Assembly (NCBI RefSeq): GCF_013391105.1
Contig: NZ_CP058335.1
Coordinates: 186,001-250,000 of the forward strand
Length of the DNA: 64,000 bases
DNA from: Natronomonas salina
Lineage (GTDB): Archaea; Halobacteriota; Halobacteria; Halobacteriales; Haloarculaceae
Direction: 5' to 3'
Under the pieces are notes generated by a model that saw only the letters and a program-made list of their open reading frames with translations, ran no database searches and was not told the DNA's origin. Positions 57,438 through 64,000 of the stretch are shown here, piece by piece; position 1 is the stretch's first letter, and each line of letters starts with the position of its first letter. A program made the translations under genes and the position numbers.

Positions 57438-58001
57438 ATGCAAACTCGGACGTGGGCCAGAGAGCACGTGCCGGCCCTGACGGCCCTCCTGACCGCCGTC
57501 TCGCTGGCGCTCGTGTTCGGCGCCGCACTCCAACTGCTCCCGGTCGACGCCCTGCCGAGCCCCGACGCGCTTCTGGCGGCGATCCCGCACCTCAACGCCG
57601 TCATCAGCCTCACCGCCATCGGGACGATCGTCGCGGGAGTCCGGGCCATCCGCCGAGGCGACGTCGCCCGCCACCGGCTGCTGATGGTGGCGAGCTTCGG
57701 GCTGTTCGCGCTGTTCCTCGGGCTCTACCTCTACCGCGTCGCCATCGTCGGACCGACGGAGTTCCCGGGGCCGGCGACGATCCGGACGTACGTCTACTAC
57801 CCGTTCCTCCTCGTCCACATCGCCTTCGCCATCGTCTGCGTCCCGTTCGTCTTCTACGCGCTGCTGACGGCCGGGACGCGGCCGGTCGCCGACATCTACG
57901 AGACGCGCCACCGGACTGCCGGCCGCGTCGCCGCCGCGCTGTGGCTCGTCTCCTTCGCTATGGGCGTCTCCATATACGCGATGCTCTACCACGTGTTCTG
58001 A
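57438..58001 (+). CDS. DUF420-type membrane protein
   Basis: 187 residues from ATG 57438. Five hydrophobic spans are visible: ALLTAVSLALVFGAALQLLP, IPHLNAVISLTAIGTIVAGV, LLMVASFGLFALFLGLYLYR, FLLVHIAFAIVCVPFVFYAL and AALWLVSFAMGVSIYAMLYH. The conserved histidines HLNAVIS, RHRLLMV, LVHIAF and YHVF match DUF420/CtaM-like proteins linked to cytochrome oxidase assembly. No oxidase genes are nearby, so the role is inferred. Confidence 0.83.
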   Translation: MQTRTWAREHVPALTALLTAVSLALVFGAALQLLPVDALPSPDALLAAIPHLNAVISLTAIGTIVAGVRAIRRGDVARHRLLMVASFGLFALFLGLYLYRVAIVGPTEFPGPATIRTYVYYPFLLVHIAFAIVCVPFVFYALLTAGTRPVADIYETRHRTAGRVAAALWLVSFAMGVSIYAMLYHVF

Positions 58002-58097
58002 CCGGCGATCCTGCGACGAACGATCGACGCGCTTGCCCTGCCTTGGATTTTAGGCTCAGCCGTTACCCCCCGCCGACCCGACGTTCCTATTGTCGAA

Positions 58098-58295
58098 ATG
58101 TCATTCTTCGACCTCCCCCGCTGGGCCATCGAGTCGACGACGCTGCTGGTCGCCAGGAACGCCTGTGGCGACGAGACGACGCTGGACGTCGGCGAACGCG
58201 TCCTCGACGAGGACGCCGCGGAGTCCGTCGCCGACCGCAACCCCAACCAGGTCTCCTCGATGGTCGAGACGCGGGCAGGGCTGGACGGCGACTAA
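58098..58295 (+). CDS. Small conserved haloarchaeal protein
   Basis: 65 residues from ATG 58098: SFFDLPRWAIESTTLLVARN then ACGDETTLDVGERVLDEDAA. Mostly helical and acidic, with a single Cys. No domain recognised. Position: just before the sdh operon, convergent with sdhA. Confidence 0.55.
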   Translation: MSFFDLPRWAIESTTLLVARNACGDETTLDVGERVLDEDAAESVADRNPNQVSSMVETRAGLDGD

Positions 58296-58364
58296 CGTCG
58301 GCGAGAACGGGCGGATCGACGCAAAACGAACTTCTTCTCCGGAGCGAGGAACCCGAGAGTCGGG

Positions 58365-60200
58365 TCAGTACGAGCGGACCTTCGGCTCGTACTCCTTGTC
58401 CTCGCCCTCGAGGATGACGGGCTTGTAGTAGAGTTCGGGGGTGCCGTCGTTCCAGGCGATCATGGTGTGTTTCAGCCAGTTCTCGTCCTTGCGCTCCTGG
58501 TGTTCCTGTCGCCAGTGGGCGCCGCGGAACTCCTCGCGTGCGAGGGCGCCGAGGGTGATGGTCTCGGCGACGTCGATGAGGTTCCGCGTCTCGATGGTGT
58601 GGATGAGGTCGGTGTTGAACGTCCGGGAGGGGTCGGAGACGGCGACGTCCTGGTAGCGTTCCCGGCACTCGCGGATGACCTCGAGGGCCTCCTGGAGGCC
58701 CTCCTTGTTCCGGAAGACGTTGACGTTCTCCGTCATGGCCTTCTGGAGGTCGGCGCGGATCTCGGCGTGGTTGGTGCCGTCGCGTTCGAGCAGCGTCTCG
58801 ATGCGCTGGCGTTCGGTCTCGACGGCGTGCTCGACGACCTCGCGCGGTTCGACCAGCGCGCCGTCGGCGGCGACGTCCTCGTCGCTGCCCGCGACGGCGC
58901 CGGGTTCGACCGGCGTGTCGAGGCTGTCCTCGTCCTCGCTCTTCGCGCCGAGGCCGGTCGGCACCTCGGGTTCGCCGAGGTCGCGGCCGGCGGCGTGGTG
59001 GCCGGCGCGGGCGCCGAAGACGATGAGTTCCGGCAGCGCGTTGCCGCCCAGGCGGTTCGACCCGTGGACCGACGCGCAGGCGCACTCGCCGGCGGCGTAG
59101 AGGCCGTCGATGCAGGTCTGGCCGTGCTCGTTCGTCTCGATGCCGCCCATGTGGTAGTGCTGGCCGGGTTTGACGGGCATCGGTTCGTCGACGGGGTTGA
59201 CGCCCTCGAAGTCCTCGGCGAGGTGGATGATGTTCTCCAGGCGGTCGTAGATGCGCTCCTCGCCGAGGTGCCGCATGTCCAGGTAGACGTACTCGTCCTC
59301 GATGCCGCGGCCGTTGTTGACCTCCGTCAACTCGGCGCGGGCGACGACGTCGCGGGAGGCGAGTTCGCCGGCGTTGTTCGCGTAGCCGTACTCGAACATG
59401 AAGCGCTCGCCCTCGCTGTTGTAGAGGATGCCGCCCTCGCCGCGGACGCCCTCGGAGATGAGCACGCCGGTCGACGGGAGTGTCGTCGGGTGGAACTGGA
59501 CGAACTCCATGTCCTCGACGGGGACGCCGACGCGGTAGGCCATCGCCGGCCCGTCGCCGGTGTTGGCGACCGCGTTCGTCGTGTGGTCGAATACCTGGCC
59601 GTCGCCGCCGGTCGCGAGGATGACGCCGCCGGTGGCGCGGAACCCGACGACCTCGCCGTTCTTGATGTCGTAGGCGACGACGCCGTGGCACTCGCGGTCC
59701 TCCGGGTCGTCGTGGTCCGTGACGGCCAGCCGGGAGACGTAGAACTCGTCGTAGACCTGGATGCCCCGCTTGACCACCTGCTCGTACATCGTGTGCAGGA
59801 GGTGGTGGCCGGTCTCGGCCCCAGCGTAGGTCGTCCGGGGGAACGAGAGGCCGCCGAAGGGCCGTTGGGAGACCCGGCCGTCCTCCTCGCGGGAGAACGG
59901 CATCCCCCAGTGCTCGAGCTGGACGACCTCCTCGGGGGCGTCCTGGGCCAGCGTCTCGATGGCCGGGGCGTCCCCGAGGTAGTCGGACCCCTTCATCGTG
60001 TCGTACGCGTGCAGTTCCCAGTCGTCGCCGTCCCGGAGCGCGGCGTTGATGCCGCCCTCCGCGGCGCCGGTGTGGCTCCGGACCGGGTGGAGTTTCGTGA
60101 CCATGGCGACGTCGGCGCCCGCCTCGTGGGCCGCGATGGCCGCACGGAGGCCGGCGCCGCCGGCACCGACCACGATGACGTCGTGTTCGTGTATCGTCAT
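58365..60200 (-). CDS. sdhA: Succinate dehydrogenase flavoprotein subunit
   Basis: 611 residues. FAD site DVIVVGAGGAGLRAAIAAHE near residue 7, the histidyl-FAD motif VRSHTGAAEGGINAAL near 39, and the C-terminal NRLGGNALPELIVFGARAGH near 385. The catalytic Arg/His region lies in the middle (LPSTGVLISEGVRGEGGILY near 243). It oxidises succinate to fumarate in the TCA cycle and complex II. It is the last gene of sdhCDBA, 31 nt after sdhB. Confidence 0.96.
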   Translation of the reverse strand: MTIHEHDVIVVGAGGAGLRAAIAAHEAGADVAMVTKLHPVRSHTGAAEGGINAALRDGDDWELHAYDTMKGSDYLGDAPAIETLAQDAPEEVVQLEHWGMPFSREEDGRVSQRPFGGLSFPRTTYAGAETGHHLLHTMYEQVVKRGIQVYDEFYVSRLAVTDHDDPEDRECHGVVAYDIKNGEVVGFRATGGVILATGGDGQVFDHTTNAVANTGDGPAMAYRVGVPVEDMEFVQFHPTTLPSTGVLISEGVRGEGGILYNSEGERFMFEYGYANNAGELASRDVVARAELTEVNNGRGIEDEYVYLDMRHLGEERIYDRLENIIHLAEDFEGVNPVDEPMPVKPGQHYHMGGIETNEHGQTCIDGLYAAGECACASVHGSNRLGGNALPELIVFGARAGHHAAGRDLGEPEVPTGLGAKSEDEDSLDTPVEPGAVAGSDEDVAADGALVEPREVVEHAVETERQRIETLLERDGTNHAEIRADLQKAMTENVNVFRNKEGLQEALEVIRECRERYQDVAVSDPSRTFNTDLIHTIETRNLIDVAETITLGALAREEFRGAHWRQEHQERKDENWLKHTMIAWNDGTPELYYKPVILEGEDKEYEPKVRSY

Positions 60201-60231
60201 AGTTTGAATGGGTGGTGTACTCGGCGTTCGG

Positions 60232-61101
60232 TTACCAGAACTTCAGGTTGCTCTTGACAGCCTCGCGCTTCAGCTCCTGGATGTGCTCGGTGAGGGGGAT
60301 GTCCTTCGGGCACACCTCGGTGCAGGAGAACTGGGTCTGGCAGCGCCAGACGCCGTGTTCCTGCTCGATGATGTTGATCCGGTGTTCCTTCATGTCCTCG
60401 CCCTCGCGTTCGTCCATCGCGAACCGGTAGGCCTTGTTGATGGCCGCCGGGCCGAGGTACTCGTTGTCCCCGGCGGCGATGTTACAGGAGGACATGCAGG
60501 CCGCACACCAGATGCAGCGCGTGGACATCTTGACCTTCTCGCGGTTCTCGCGGTCCTGTCGCTGCTCGTCGAGCTTGCCGGTCGGCAGGTCGTTCGTCTG
60601 GAAGTACGGCTCGACGGACTCCATCTGGTCGTAGAAGTGCTCCATGTCGACGACCAGGTCCTTGACGACGTCGGCGTGCGGGAGCGGCTCGATGCGGACC
60701 GGCCAGTCGAGGTCCGACATCTGCGTCTGGCAGCCGAGCCGCTGGCGGCCGTTGATGAACAGCGCGTCGGAGCCGCAGATGGCCTGCCGGCAGGAGTGCC
60801 GGAACGTCAGGCTGGAGTCGAAGTGGTCGCGCGCGTAGATGAGCGCGTCGAGGACCGTCATCCCCTTCTTGAAGGGGATGCGGAAGGTGTCGAACCGCGG
60901 GTCCCGCTTGCCCTTGACCTCGGGGTCGTAGCGGAAGACCTTGATGCGGACCGTCTCCTCGGTTTCGTCCAGCTCCTCTTCGGCGCGTTTGCGCATGTCC
61001 GCGCGCTCGCGCTTCTCGGCCATCCGCCGCTGCTGGTGGGCCGACTCCTGTTCGGTCTCCGGTTCCGTCTCGGTCTCTTGTTCGGTGACTTGCGTGCTCA
61101 T
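60232..61101 (-). CDS. sdhB: Succinate dehydrogenase iron-sulfur subunit
   Basis: 289 residues from ATG 61101. After an acidic leader come the [2Fe-2S] ligands HSCRQAICGSDALFINGRQR with a final Cys in RLGC (near residue 105; an Asp stands in one Cys place, as in E. coli SdhB), then RCIWCAACMSSCNIAAGDNE near 188 and FSCTEVCPKDIPLTEHIQEL near 258 for the [4Fe-4S] and [3Fe-4S] centres. It carries electrons from SdhA to the membrane quinone site. Confidence 0.95.
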   Translation of the reverse strand: MSTQVTEQETETEPETEQESAHQQRRMAEKRERADMRKRAEEELDETEETVRIKVFRYDPEVKGKRDPRFDTFRIPFKKGMTVLDALIYARDHFDSSLTFRHSCRQAICGSDALFINGRQRLGCQTQMSDLDWPVRIEPLPHADVVKDLVVDMEHFYDQMESVEPYFQTNDLPTGKLDEQRQDRENREKVKMSTRCIWCAACMSSCNIAAGDNEYLGPAAINKAYRFAMDEREGEDMKEHRINIIEQEHGVWRCQTQFSCTEVCPKDIPLTEHIQELKREAVKSNLKFW

Positions 61102-61103
61102 AG

Positions 61104-61469
61104 TTAGACGATGTTCGTCATGGCGAGTGCGACGCGGACGCCCTGGACGACGAGCAGGCCGCCGGCGGCGACGAGCACCCACTTCACGACGCTCTTCTGT
61201 GTGCCCTCGAGGCCCTGGTTGATGAGTGCGTTGTAGACGCCGTTGACCCCGTGGAAGGCGGCCGTGATCAGGAACATCACCATCGTCGAGAAGTACCCGA
61301 CCTGCGTCATCCGGGCCGTCGTCCCGGCGAAGGTGATCTCGGCCGCGTGGTTGACGAAGTGCAGCAACATGAAGTGATACGCCAGCACGACCACGAGGAA
61401 CGCGGCCGTGACCCGCTGGAGCAGCCAGCGGGTGCCCTTCCGGTCGAACGAGGAGTAGTGTTCAGCCAT
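61104..61469 (-). CDS. sdhD: Succinate dehydrogenase membrane anchor subunit SdhD
   Basis: 121 residues. Three spans: WLLQRVTAAFLVVVLAYHFM near residue 14, GYFSTMVMFLITAAFHGVNG near 58, and WVLVAAGGLLVVQGVRVALA near 97. His in YHFMLLHFVNHAAE and FHGVNG are candidate heme/quinone ligands. It starts one base after the sdhC stop and ends two bases before sdhB. The SdhC/SdhD labels could be exchanged. Confidence 0.85.
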   Translation of the reverse strand: MAEHYSSFDRKGTRWLLQRVTAAFLVVVLAYHFMLLHFVNHAAEITFAGTTARMTQVGYFSTMVMFLITAAFHGVNGVYNALINQGLEGTQKSVVKWVLVAAGGLLVVQGVRVALAMTNIV

Positions 61470-61470
61470 G

Positions 61471-61860
61471 TCAGAACCCTCCGAGGAACGTCGGGATGCT
61501 CGCGACCGTGATGGCCGCGGAAGCGATCAGTGCGGCGTAGAACGCCTTGTCCTGTGCGTCCAGCCCCACGCCGAGGTCGACGAACAGCAGGCGGACCCCG
61601 TTGAGGATGTGGAACACGGCGACGGCCAGCAGTCCGACCTCGAGGAAGCGGACGAGCATCAGCTCCTCGAGGCCCTGCAGCGTCGCGGTGTACACCTCCC
61701 CGTTCACCGTGGCCGTGCTGAGCACGGCGATGTGGGTGAAGAGGTAGCCGATGAGCACCCAGCCGGTGAACTTGTGGAAGATCCAGGCCCACATCCCGGC
61801 GGAGAACTCCTGCCACCGCCCGAAGTCCTCGATCAGACCCCGGTCGTACGATTGACTCAT
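61471..61860 (-). CDS. sdhC: Succinate dehydrogenase cytochrome b556 subunit SdhC
   Basis: 129 residues from ATG 61860 ([20 protein letters not shown]). [20 protein letters not shown] near residue 24 is the SdhC signature with the quinone-site Ser/His region; [20 protein letters not shown] near 68 carries a heme-b histidine and [20 protein letters not shown] is the third span. It is the first gene of the sdhCDBA operon. A box A is visible upstream. Confidence 0.87.
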   Translation of the reverse strand: MSQSYDRGLIEDFGRWQEFSAGMWAWIFHKFTGWVLIGYLFTHIAVLSTATVNGEVYTATLQGLEELMLVRFLEVGLLAVAVFHILNGVRLLFVDLGVGLDAQDKAFYAALIASAAITVASIPTFLGGF

Positions 61861-61885
61861 GCATCGAAGGGTCAGTACCGCGCTG

Positions 61886-61897
61886 GTATAGTAGTAA
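61886..61897 (-). promoter_or_regulatory. Box A promoter of the sdhCDBA operon
   Basis: On the minus strand ACTACTATACCAG is about 26-37 nt upstream of the sdhC ATG at 61860. Confidence 0.5.
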
Positions 61898-62028
61898 CTA
61901 TCTGCGAACGTCTCACAGGCGCGAAGCAGCAACGTTCGCCGGCGAATCGCCCCGCGGAACCCCACGTCCGTCGAGGGACGTTCGCGGGCGGTCCGCGGTC
62001 CGGTGGCCGCCGTTCCGGCGGTCGCCGG

Positions 62029-63039
62029 TCAGGCCCGCTCGCCGGTCTGGCTGAGCCGGAGGGCGCGGGTCGTCACGTCGTCGAGCGCGACGAGGTGACA
62101 AATGGGGTTGCCCGGGTAGACCAGCGGGTTCTCGAGGATGCCGACGACGAGTCCGGTGAACGGCGCCTCGACGACGGTCGTGTCCGTCTTGAAGGGGTTC
62201 GTGATAGAGCAGACGGCGTCGCCCTCCTCGACGAGCGAGCCGCGGCCGTGGTGCATCTCGACGACGCCGCCCGCGTCGGCGCGGAGCCACGTCTTCTCGT
62301 CGGCGCCGTCGATGACGGTCCGCCAGCCCGGCCACTTGACCGTCTCGGTCGGCCGGATGCCGAACTCCGCCATCACCGAGAGGACCCCCTCGAGGGCCTT
62401 GTCGATGAGGTTGCGCTGGAAGCGGTGGGCCTCCCCGAGCTCGATCGTCACGGTGGGCGTCCCGGCGTCGGTAGCCTCGCCGCGGAGCGTCCCGCTGGGC
62501 CCCTCACTGGAGATGATGACGTTGGACCCGAAGGCCTTCGCGAGCCGCTCGACGGCCTCGGTGTCCGTGTCGCCGCGGACGTGGAGCATGTTGCTCCGGC
62601 CGCGGGTCGACGTGTGGAAGTCGAGGCCGTAGTCGCAGGGCTCGATGAAGTTCCGGAAGATGCGGGCCGCGATGCGCTTGGCGCTGGTCCCCGAGTCGTT
62701 GCCCGGGAAGGAGCGGTTGAGGTCGCGGTCGTAGATCGGGAGGTAGCGCTGCTGGGCGATGAACGCGGGCACGTTGAGGACGGGGAGGCAGACGAGCGTC
62801 CCGTGGAGGTCCTCGAGGTCCCACTCGTGGGCGACCTCGCGGACGATCTCGATGCCGTTGAGCTCGTCGCCGTGGGCGGCCGCCGAGAGGAACAGCGTCG
62901 GGCCCTCGCGCTCGCCGTTGATGATGGTCACGGGGATCCTGACCGGGTCGCCCAGGTAGGTCTCGCTGACGGTGTACCTGACGTTGACCCGCTCCCCCGG
63001 CGCGACGGACCCGCCGTCGTACGTGAACGCCTCCGCCAT
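62029..63039 (-). CDS. Succinylglutamate desuccinylase/aspartoacylase-type zinc hydrolase
   Basis: 336 residues from ATG 63039. Zinc-site features: LFLSAAAHGDELNGIEIVRE near residue 50 (HGDE, His and Glu ligands), IYDRDLNRSFPGNDSGTSAK near 100 (DLNRxFPG substrate loop), and DYGLDFHTSTRGRSNMLHVR near 136 (second His). The C-terminal part is a beta domain (GVVEMHHGRGSLVEEGDAVC). The class removes acyl groups from amino acids or peptides. Upstream CCTTTTGTAGC (near 63060) is a likely promoter. The substrate is unknown. Confidence 0.88.
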   Translation of the reverse strand: MAEAFTYDGGSVAPGERVNVRYTVSETYLGDPVRIPVTIINGEREGPTLFLSAAAHGDELNGIEIVREVAHEWDLEDLHGTLVCLPVLNVPAFIAQQRYLPIYDRDLNRSFPGNDSGTSAKRIAARIFRNFIEPCDYGLDFHTSTRGRSNMLHVRGDTDTEAVERLAKAFGSNVIISSEGPSGTLRGEATDAGTPTVTIELGEAHRFQRNLIDKALEGVLSVMAEFGIRPTETVKWPGWRTVIDGADEKTWLRADAGGVVEMHHGRGSLVEEGDAVCSITNPFKTDTTVVEAPFTGLVVGILENPLVYPGNPICHLVALDDVTTRALRLSQTGERA

Positions 63040-63172
63040 ATCCGACCCAGGCGGGTCTGCTACAAAAGGGCACGCACTCGGTACGTCGTCGATCCGGGCG
63101 GAATCTCCGGCCGGCCCGGCGGGCTCGCAACCGCTAGCCACTTACCGCCGGGGGTCCTTGTCCCGACAGCGA

Positions 63173-64000
63173 ATGAGCACCGACGCCGACCCGGCCGAGT
63201 CCGACGCGTTCGAGCGGGTCTGTGAGTCCCTCGTCGAGGACATCCTGGCGGGCGAGATCGACGGTGACGACCTCGAGTCCGCCAAGATGGACGCCTGCCG
63301 GGAGTACTCCTCGCCGAAGGTCCCCAAGAACACGGACCTGCTCGACTACGCCCCCGAGGAGCGCCGCGAGGAGCTGGAGTCGGTCGTCCGCCGGAAGCCG
63401 GTGCGGACCGCCTCGGGCGTTTCGCCCGTCGCCATCATGACGTCGCCGCACATGTGCCCGCACGGGAAGTGCCTCTACTGTCCCGGCGGTCCCGCCTCGG
63501 AGTTCTCCTCCTCGCAGAGCTATACGGGCCACGAGCCGGCGGCGGCCCGCGGCGTCCAGAACGACTACGACCCCTACGGGCAGGTGACGCTGCGGCTCCA
63601 CCAGCTCCGGGAGATCGGCCACCCCGTCGACAAGGTCGAACTCATCCTGATGGGCGGGACGATGACGGCCCGCTCCCACGACTACCAGGAGTGGTTCGTC
63701 AAGCGCGCCCTCGAGGCGATGAACGACTACGACCTCGACAGCGAGCCCCAGCCGAGCGAGGAGGAGTCCTTCAAGCCGGACCCCGGGGAGACCGAGTTCA
63801 CCTACCTCGAGGACGTCATCGCCGAGAACGAGACGAACGACATCCGCAACATCGGGACGACGTTCGAGACGAAGCCCGACTGGTGCGACCCCGAGCAGAT
63901 CGACCGGATGCTCGACCTCGGCGGCACCAAGGTCGAGGTCGGCGTCCAGACCACCTACGAGCGGGTCAACCGCGAGATGCACCGCGGCCACGGCGTGCAG
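63173..64000 (+). CDS. elp3: Elp3-type tRNA uridine-34 modification enzyme, 5' part
   Basis: Starts at ATG 63173 (MSTDADPAESDAFERVCESL) and runs without a stop to the right edge, giving about 276 residues of a protein that is normally near 550. The radical-SAM cluster is in MCPHGKCLYCPGGPASEFSS near residue 97, with ILMGGTMTARSHDYQEWFVK near 160 and TTFETKPDWCDPEQIDRMLD near 226. Archaeal Elp3 adds the cm5 group to wobble uridine of tRNA using acetyl-CoA; the C-terminal GNAT domain would be outside the window. Confidence 0.93.
   Translation, partial: MSTDADPAESDAFERVCESLVEDILAGEIDGDDLESAKMDACREYSSPKVPKNTDLLDYAPEERREELESVVRRKPVRTASGVSPVAIMTSPHMCPHGKCLYCPGGPASEFSSSQSYTGHEPAAARGVQNDYDPYGQVTLRLHQLREIGHPVDKVELILMGGTMTARSHDYQEWFVKRALEAMNDYDLDSEPQPSEEESFKPDPGETEFTYLEDVIAENETNDIRNIGTTFETKPDWCDPEQIDRMLDLGGTKVEVGVQTTYERVNREMHRGHGVQ

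Noticed and set aside
60730-60800. Missing third Cys in the [2Fe-2S] motif of SdhB
   Set aside because: An Asp at this place is also found in the functional E. coli enzyme, so it is not a defect.

Overview
The window is chromosomal DNA from a haloarchaeon (class Halobacteria). The supporting signs are a very GC-rich sequence, strongly acidic proteins, many Tat-exported lipoproteins with an RR motif followed by an AGC lipobox, leaderless-looking genes with a box A (TATA) about 25-35 nt upstream, short poly-T terminators, and diagnostic archaeal or haloarchaeal genes: cdc48, Nop5/fibrillarin, PriS, GINS, archaeal CoaD, Elp3, DacZ and haloarchaeal gamma-glutamylcysteine ligase. The genus cannot be named from the sequence alone. 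About 70 genes are supported. Most of the window is ordinary core genome and two short AT-richer islands lie next to tRNA-Leu genes.

Region by region. 0-9 kb: the start of a metal ABC transporter binding protein (cut by the window), a YbaK deacylase, a lipoprotein, a fused HMG-CoA-synthase-like/DUF35 protein with an SCP2-type thiolase, a second lipoprotein, and the HyuA/HyuB hydantoinase-type pair. 9-14 kb: a MaoC hydratase, a Leu-rich membrane protein encoded by an unusual CTG/CAG-rich tract, and a phenylacetyl-CoA epoxidase operon paaABCD in which PaaD is split into two overlapping genes. 14-25 kb: a frameshifted small membrane gene, a secreted transglutaminase, two divergent rhodaneses, a rubrerythrin-like protein, an MhqD/MhqO-like hydrolase-dioxygenase group, Nop5 (two frameshifts) with fibrillarin, gshA, a winged-helix regulator and coaD.

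25-27 kb: a solitary TFB-type cyclin fold, a MOSC protein, tRNA-Leu(UAG) whose 3' end is duplicated downstream, and an AT-richer orphan gene with a PD-(D/E)XK-like motif. 27-41 kb: lipoproteins, a lipase, flavin oxidoreductases, a DJ-1/PfpI protein, the c-di-AMP synthase dacZ coupled to an MscS channel, an acyltransferase, an XPB-type helicase preceded by a lipoprotein remnant, and an aIF2B-like protein. 41-55 kb: cdc48 with a small upstream partner behind a palindromic promoter, htpX, the GINS-priS replication pair, a GNAT, DUF502-archease, panB, HAD, acyl-CoA dehydrogenase, an AlaX-type editing protein and MBF1. 55-64 kb: a low-GC patch, tRNA-Leu(GAG), a DUF420 membrane protein, the sdhCDBA operon, an aspartoacylase-type hydrolase and the first part of Elp3.

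The most notable points are the orphan nuclease-like gene at the duplicated tRNA end; the HMGS-like protein lacking its catalytic Cys; the CTG-rich 24-bp tandem repeats; the palindromic operator and promoter in front of cdc48; and three one-base homopolymer indels, two of them in the core gene nop5, which raise the question of assembly error.
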